Shown here in pieces: positions 61,435 to 64,000 of a stretch of 64,000 bases of DNA. Location: positions 186,001 to 250,000 of the forward strand of contig NZ_BMIN01000004.1 of NCBI RefSeq assembly GCF_014642405.1, in the 5' to 3' direction. Numbering within the stretch: the first letter of the stretch is position 1; each line of letters opens with the position of its first letter. The notes below the pieces were generated by a model. That model was given only the letters and a program-made list of their open reading frames with translations. It was not told the origin of the DNA and did not search any database. The position numbers were made by a program, and so were the translations under genes. Origin of the DNA: Pontibacillus salipaludis (GTDB lineage: Bacteria > Bacillota > Bacilli > Bacillales > BH030062).

Positions 61435-62445
61435 ATGAAACCTATAAAAACCGGATTAATTGGATATGGTCTGTCAGGGCAAGTCTTCCATGCACCATTC
61501 CTTCAATCTATGCCGGAATTTGAACTTACAACCGTATCTACATCTAAAAAGGAGAAAGCAGAACAAGATCTTGGGCAGATTCACATTACACCTACGCCCG
61601 ATGCCCTCATACAAGATAACGACATAGAGCTTATTATTATTACTGCTCCAAATGAGTATCACTTTCCTCTTGCAAAAGCAGCACTAGAATCAGGAAAACA
61701 CGTCGTTATCGAGAAACCTTTCGTCGTTCATAGCCATGAAGGGAAAGAATTACTTCAAATTGCCGAGGCAAATAATCGATTGCTCAGCCCTTTCCATAAC
61801 AGGCGATGGGATAATGATTTTCTTACAGTGAAGAAATTGATTGAAGGCAATGCTCTTGGAGATGTGACTAGCTACGAAGCTCACTTTGACCGATATCGCC
61901 CTCACGTACGCGACAGGTGGAGAGAGAAAGATGTACCTGGCGCTGGTATTTTGTATGACTTAGGCGCTCATCTAATTGATCAGGCTCTTCATCTATTTGG
62001 TTCACCAGCACAAGTTCAAGGGATTGCTAGAGCTCAACGTGAAGGAGCAGAGGTGGATGATTACTTTCACCTATTATTAGACTATAATGCTTTACAAGTC
62101 ATCCTCCATTCTAGTTCTCTCGTAAGAGCAACAGGACCCAAATTTCAAGTCCACGGTACAAAAGGAAGCTTTATTAAATATGGGACAGATCCTCAAGAAA
62201 ATCAGCTTAGAGAGGGAATGTTACCGAATCAGTTCGGGTGGGGTGTTGACTCTGAAGAGAACTACGGTATATTAACAAATGACGAACACCCAGATGGAAT
62301 CCGTGTCCCAACAGAAAAAGGAAGCTATGAATCGTATTATAAGCAGTTAGCTGCAGCGATCCGGAATGAAAAGCAACTCCCGGTAACTGGACAAGAAGGA
62401 CTGAACGTTATCCAAATTATCGAGGATATCTTGCATTCATCCTAA
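61435..62445 (+). CDS. Gfo/Idh/MocA family oxidoreductase
   Basis: 336 residues. NAD(P) motif GLIGYGLSGQVFHAPFL near 7-23 (GxGxxG with the family FHAPFL), ITAPNEYHFPLAKAALESGKHVVIEKP near 78-104 (the EKP sugar-binding motif with catalytic Lys) and DLGAHLIDQALHLFG near 178-192. Typical of YrbE/MviM-type sugar or myo-inositol-like dehydrogenases. A frame reaches 61384, but ATG 61435 has GGAG at a suitable distance. Monocistronic. Confidence 0.9.
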   Translation: MKPIKTGLIGYGLSGQVFHAPFLQSMPEFELTTVSTSKKEKAEQDLGQIHITPTPDALIQDNDIELIIITAPNEYHFPLAKAALESGKHVVIEKPFVVHSHEGKELLQIAEANNRLLSPFHNRRWDNDFLTVKKLIEGNALGDVTSYEAHFDRYRPHVRDRWREKDVPGAGILYDLGAHLIDQALHLFGSPAQVQGIARAQREGAEVDDYFHLLLDYNALQVILHSSSLVRATGPKFQVHGTKGSFIKYGTDPQENQLREGMLPNQFGWGVDSEENYGILTNDEHPDGIRVPTEKGSYESYYKQLAAAIRNEKQLPVTGQEGLNVIQIIEDILHSS

Positions 62446-62575
62446 CTCTAGTATCGTTTTATAACCGATTGGCAGATGCACTTTAAAAGACAACGGTTTT
62501 TGTTGCGTGATAAACTGATCATGTTCTTAAATTGAGATTCTCAAATAATAAGGAACATATCAAGGAGGCAAAATC

Positions 62576-63697
62576 ATGAGTGATCGTAAATATATGTTTG
62601 AATCCTATCAGTTACCATCAGGCGTAACATTGAAAAACCGCGTGCTATTAGCTCCAATGACAAACTTCTTATCAAATGATGATGGAAGTGTATCTGATAA
62701 AGAACTTGAATATTACAAACGCCGTTCAGGAGGCGTTGGCGCAGTCATTACGGCTTGTGCAAATGTGAACGAATACGGAAAAGGATTTGATGGGGAGATC
62801 GGTGCACATCGAGATGATTTAATCCCAAGTCTTCGTAAATTAGCCGATGCCATTCACGAGAAAGGATCCAAAGCGATTCTACAAATCTTCCATGGTGGTC
62901 GTATGTGCCCACCACATCTTATTCCAAATGAAGATGTGGTCAGTGCGAGTGCGGTAGCTGCACTTCGCCCGAACTCTCCAACTCCAAGGGAAATGACAGA
63001 AGAAGAAATCCAGCAAACGATTGCTGATTTCGGCTCAGCGACACGTCGCGCAATTGAAGCTGGTTTTGACGGAATTGAAATTCACGGAGCGAACACGTAT
63101 CTCTTACAACAATTCTTCTCTCCTCACTCCAACCGACGTGATGACCAGTGGGGCGGATCAGTGGAAGACCGCATGAACTTCCCTCTTGCCGTAGTTGAAT
63201 CTGTGAAGGCAGCTGTCGCTGAACATGCTAAGGATGAGTTCGTAGTAGGATACCGTCTATCACCAGAAGAACGCGAAGAACCTGGTATTACAATGGACGA
63301 CACGCTACAGCTTGTAGATGTGCTAGCTAAACAAGATCTAGATTACCTGCATATCTCACTTTCTAGCTTTAACCAAGGTTCTATGCGCGACGAGAACGAT
63401 ACACGTCCTCGTATCGACTTAATTCAAGAACGTGTTGGCAGCATCATCCCTGTAATGGGTGTCGGTAGCCTTCATACAGCAGATGATGTAGAAGCAGCCC
63501 TTGCAAAAGTTCCAATGATTTCTCTAGGACGTGAAATGCTAATGGAACCAGATTGGGTAGAAAAAGTAGCTAAAGGTGAAGAAGACCAAATCCGTACCGC
63601 AATGAAATTGAATCAACAAGAAGAACTAGCGATTCCAGAACCAATGTGGACGAAAATCTTAAACGTACCAAACTGGTTCCCTAAAGAAGAAGAGTAA
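62576..63697 (+). CDS. NADH:flavin oxidoreductase, Old Yellow Enzyme family
   Basis: 373-residue FMN TIM-barrel enzyme. LKNRVLLAPMTNFLSNDDGS near 18-37, QIFHGGRMCPPHLIPN with the His/Gly of the FMN and substrate pocket, EIHGANTYLLQQFFSPHSNRRDDQWGGSVEDR near 162-193, and VGVGSL. It reduces activated C=C bonds of enones or nitroesters with NAD(P)H. RBS CAAGGAGG. Similar to YqiG/NamA-type but a specific assignment is not possible. Confidence 0.93.
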   Translation: MSDRKYMFESYQLPSGVTLKNRVLLAPMTNFLSNDDGSVSDKELEYYKRRSGGVGAVITACANVNEYGKGFDGEIGAHRDDLIPSLRKLADAIHEKGSKAILQIFHGGRMCPPHLIPNEDVVSASAVAALRPNSPTPREMTEEEIQQTIADFGSATRRAIEAGFDGIEIHGANTYLLQQFFSPHSNRRDDQWGGSVEDRMNFPLAVVESVKAAVAEHAKDEFVVGYRLSPEEREEPGITMDDTLQLVDVLAKQDLDYLHISLSSFNQGSMRDENDTRPRIDLIQERVGSIIPVMGVGSLHTADDVEAALAKVPMISLGREMLMEPDWVEKVAKGEEDQIRTAMKLNQQEELAIPEPMWTKILNVPNWFPKEEE

Positions 63698-63718
63698 ATT
63701 CTATATATTATTTACACC

Positions 63719-63752
63719 AAAGAGCTGTCCCCTACTGGAGACAGCTCTTTTT
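63719..63752 (+). terminator. Terminator of the OYE gene
   Basis: AAAGAGCTGTC and GACAGCTCTTT arms with T tract. Confidence 0.85.
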
Positions 63753-63783
63753 ATCCAATACTCACTTTATTGCTATATAGTCA

Positions 63784-63843
63784 TAAAGCGTGCCAGACAC
63801 CCTTTACCTCTCTACAGCACTGCAGGGTGCCTGGCACGCTTTA
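63784..63843. repeat. REP-like inverted pair, copy 4
   Basis: TAAAGCGTGCCAGACACCCTTTA (left) and GCAGGGTGCCTGGCACGCTTTA (right) form an imperfect stem over about 60 bp. Confidence 0.78.
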
Positions 63844-63868
63844 GCCCTTTAGAGTGGTATATAGCATA

Positions 63869-63905
63869 AAAAAGCCCCTTCATTCGGCCGAATGAAGGGG
63901 CTTTT
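63869..63905 (-). terminator. Terminator of eno
   Basis: AAAAGCCCCTTCATTCGG and CCGAATGAAGGGGCTTTT, perfect 18-bp arms, 13 bp beyond the enolase stop. Confidence 0.92.
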
Positions 63906-63917
63906 GTTTAGAACCTA

Positions 63918-64000
63918 TTATTTGTTTAGGTTGTAGAATGCGTTTTTACCAGCGTATACTGCTGTACCAGCTAGTACGTCTTCGATGCGTAGAAGTTGGT
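63918..64000 (-). CDS. eno: Enolase, C-terminal end (cut by window edge)
   Basis: Only the last 27 codons are present, reading LRIEDVLAGTAVYAGKNAFYNLNK then stop. This matches the Bacillus enolase terminus (RIEDQLAETAQYHGINSFYNLNK in B. subtilis) in register, with the invariant FYNL. The gene continues beyond the window. It is on the same strand as secG, its usual downstream neighbour, but about 37 kb away. Confidence 0.85.
   Translation of the reverse strand, partial: QLLRIEDVLAGTAVYAGKNAFYNLNK

Overview
The window looks like the chromosome of a moderately halophilic or marine low-GC Bacillaceae (Pontibacillus/Halobacillus/Oceanobacillus-like). The evidence is the Bacillus-type gene order secG-est-rnr-smpB-ssrA, Spx, a Spo0E-like sporulation phosphatase, WalR-box controlled YocH-like cell-wall proteins, AdeR-ald-alr, treBCR with TreR operators, fruRKA-ptsHI, and acidic proteins. 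The genus is an inference. I see no phage, plasmid, transposase, CRISPR array or tRNA; this is core chromosome whose unusual content lies between the genes.

Layout. 1-2.0 kb: proline catabolism (putB, and putC cut by the window edge) on the minus strand with a cre site. 2.9-5.6 kb: spx and a polar amino-acid ABC importer (binding protein, permease, ATPase). 6.1-8.2 kb: M3 oligopeptidase and a VOC protein. 9.0-14.3 kb: LysE exporter, YqcI/YcgG (GntA-like) protein, APC permease, arginine-deiminase-fold protein and a Na/dicarboxylate symporter, possibly a guanidino/amino-acid module. 14.6-16.8 kb: MMPL exporter. 17.6-20.1 kb: FAD monooxygenase, DUF4256 and DUF3817. 20.4-26.6 kb: trans-translation/RNA-decay block (tmRNA, smpB, rnr, est, secG) with a GNAT gene and a 21-bp minisatellite. 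26.8-32.5 kb: fruR-fruK-fruA-ptsH-ptsI, with HPr and enzyme I in the fructose operon. 32.7-34.7 kb: tandem duplicated LysM/3D cell-wall genes, each with its own WalR box and promoter. 35-38 kb: coaA, TIGR01777 epimerase, YndJ-like protein. 38.1-43.9 kb: alanine use (AGCS symporter, adeR, ald, alr). 44-47.4 kb: thioredoxin-fold protein, YueD-like SDR, MutS2-like ATPase without Smr. 47.4-49.6 kb: hairpin-rich non-coding region, guanine riboswitch, nupG-type transporter, Spo0E-like gene. 49.9-52.2 kb: YdcF-like protein and GABA aminotransferase. 52.8-56.8 kb: trehalose operon. 56.8-63.7 kb: DCC thioredoxin-like, 3-hydroxyacyl-CoA dehydrogenase, unknown protein, alpha/beta hydrolase, CPBP protease, Gfo/Idh/MocA oxidoreductase, OYE flavoprotein; the last 83 bases are the end of enolase.

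The most striking content is a family of about 15 intergenic palindromic elements, called CPR here (a name used only in this report). Each has an outer stem of about 7-12 bp, an inner stem of about 17 bp and a conserved GC-rich core. The stem sequences differ from copy to copy, but both arms change together, so pairing is preserved. Five loci carry two copies, always in the same inverted arrangement. Two further hairpin modules (inserts A and B) sit at fixed points inside some copies, and one copy keeps what looks like a deletion scar of insert A. A second, REP-like family (GGGTGTC/GACACCC) occurs four times.

Sugar uptake is tied together by PTS chemistry: HPr and enzyme I from the fru operon can serve both FruA and the EIIBC-type TreB. 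Proline, alanine and GABA genes form a catabolic theme, with cre-like sites at the proline and alanine transport/catabolic promoters and at treB.
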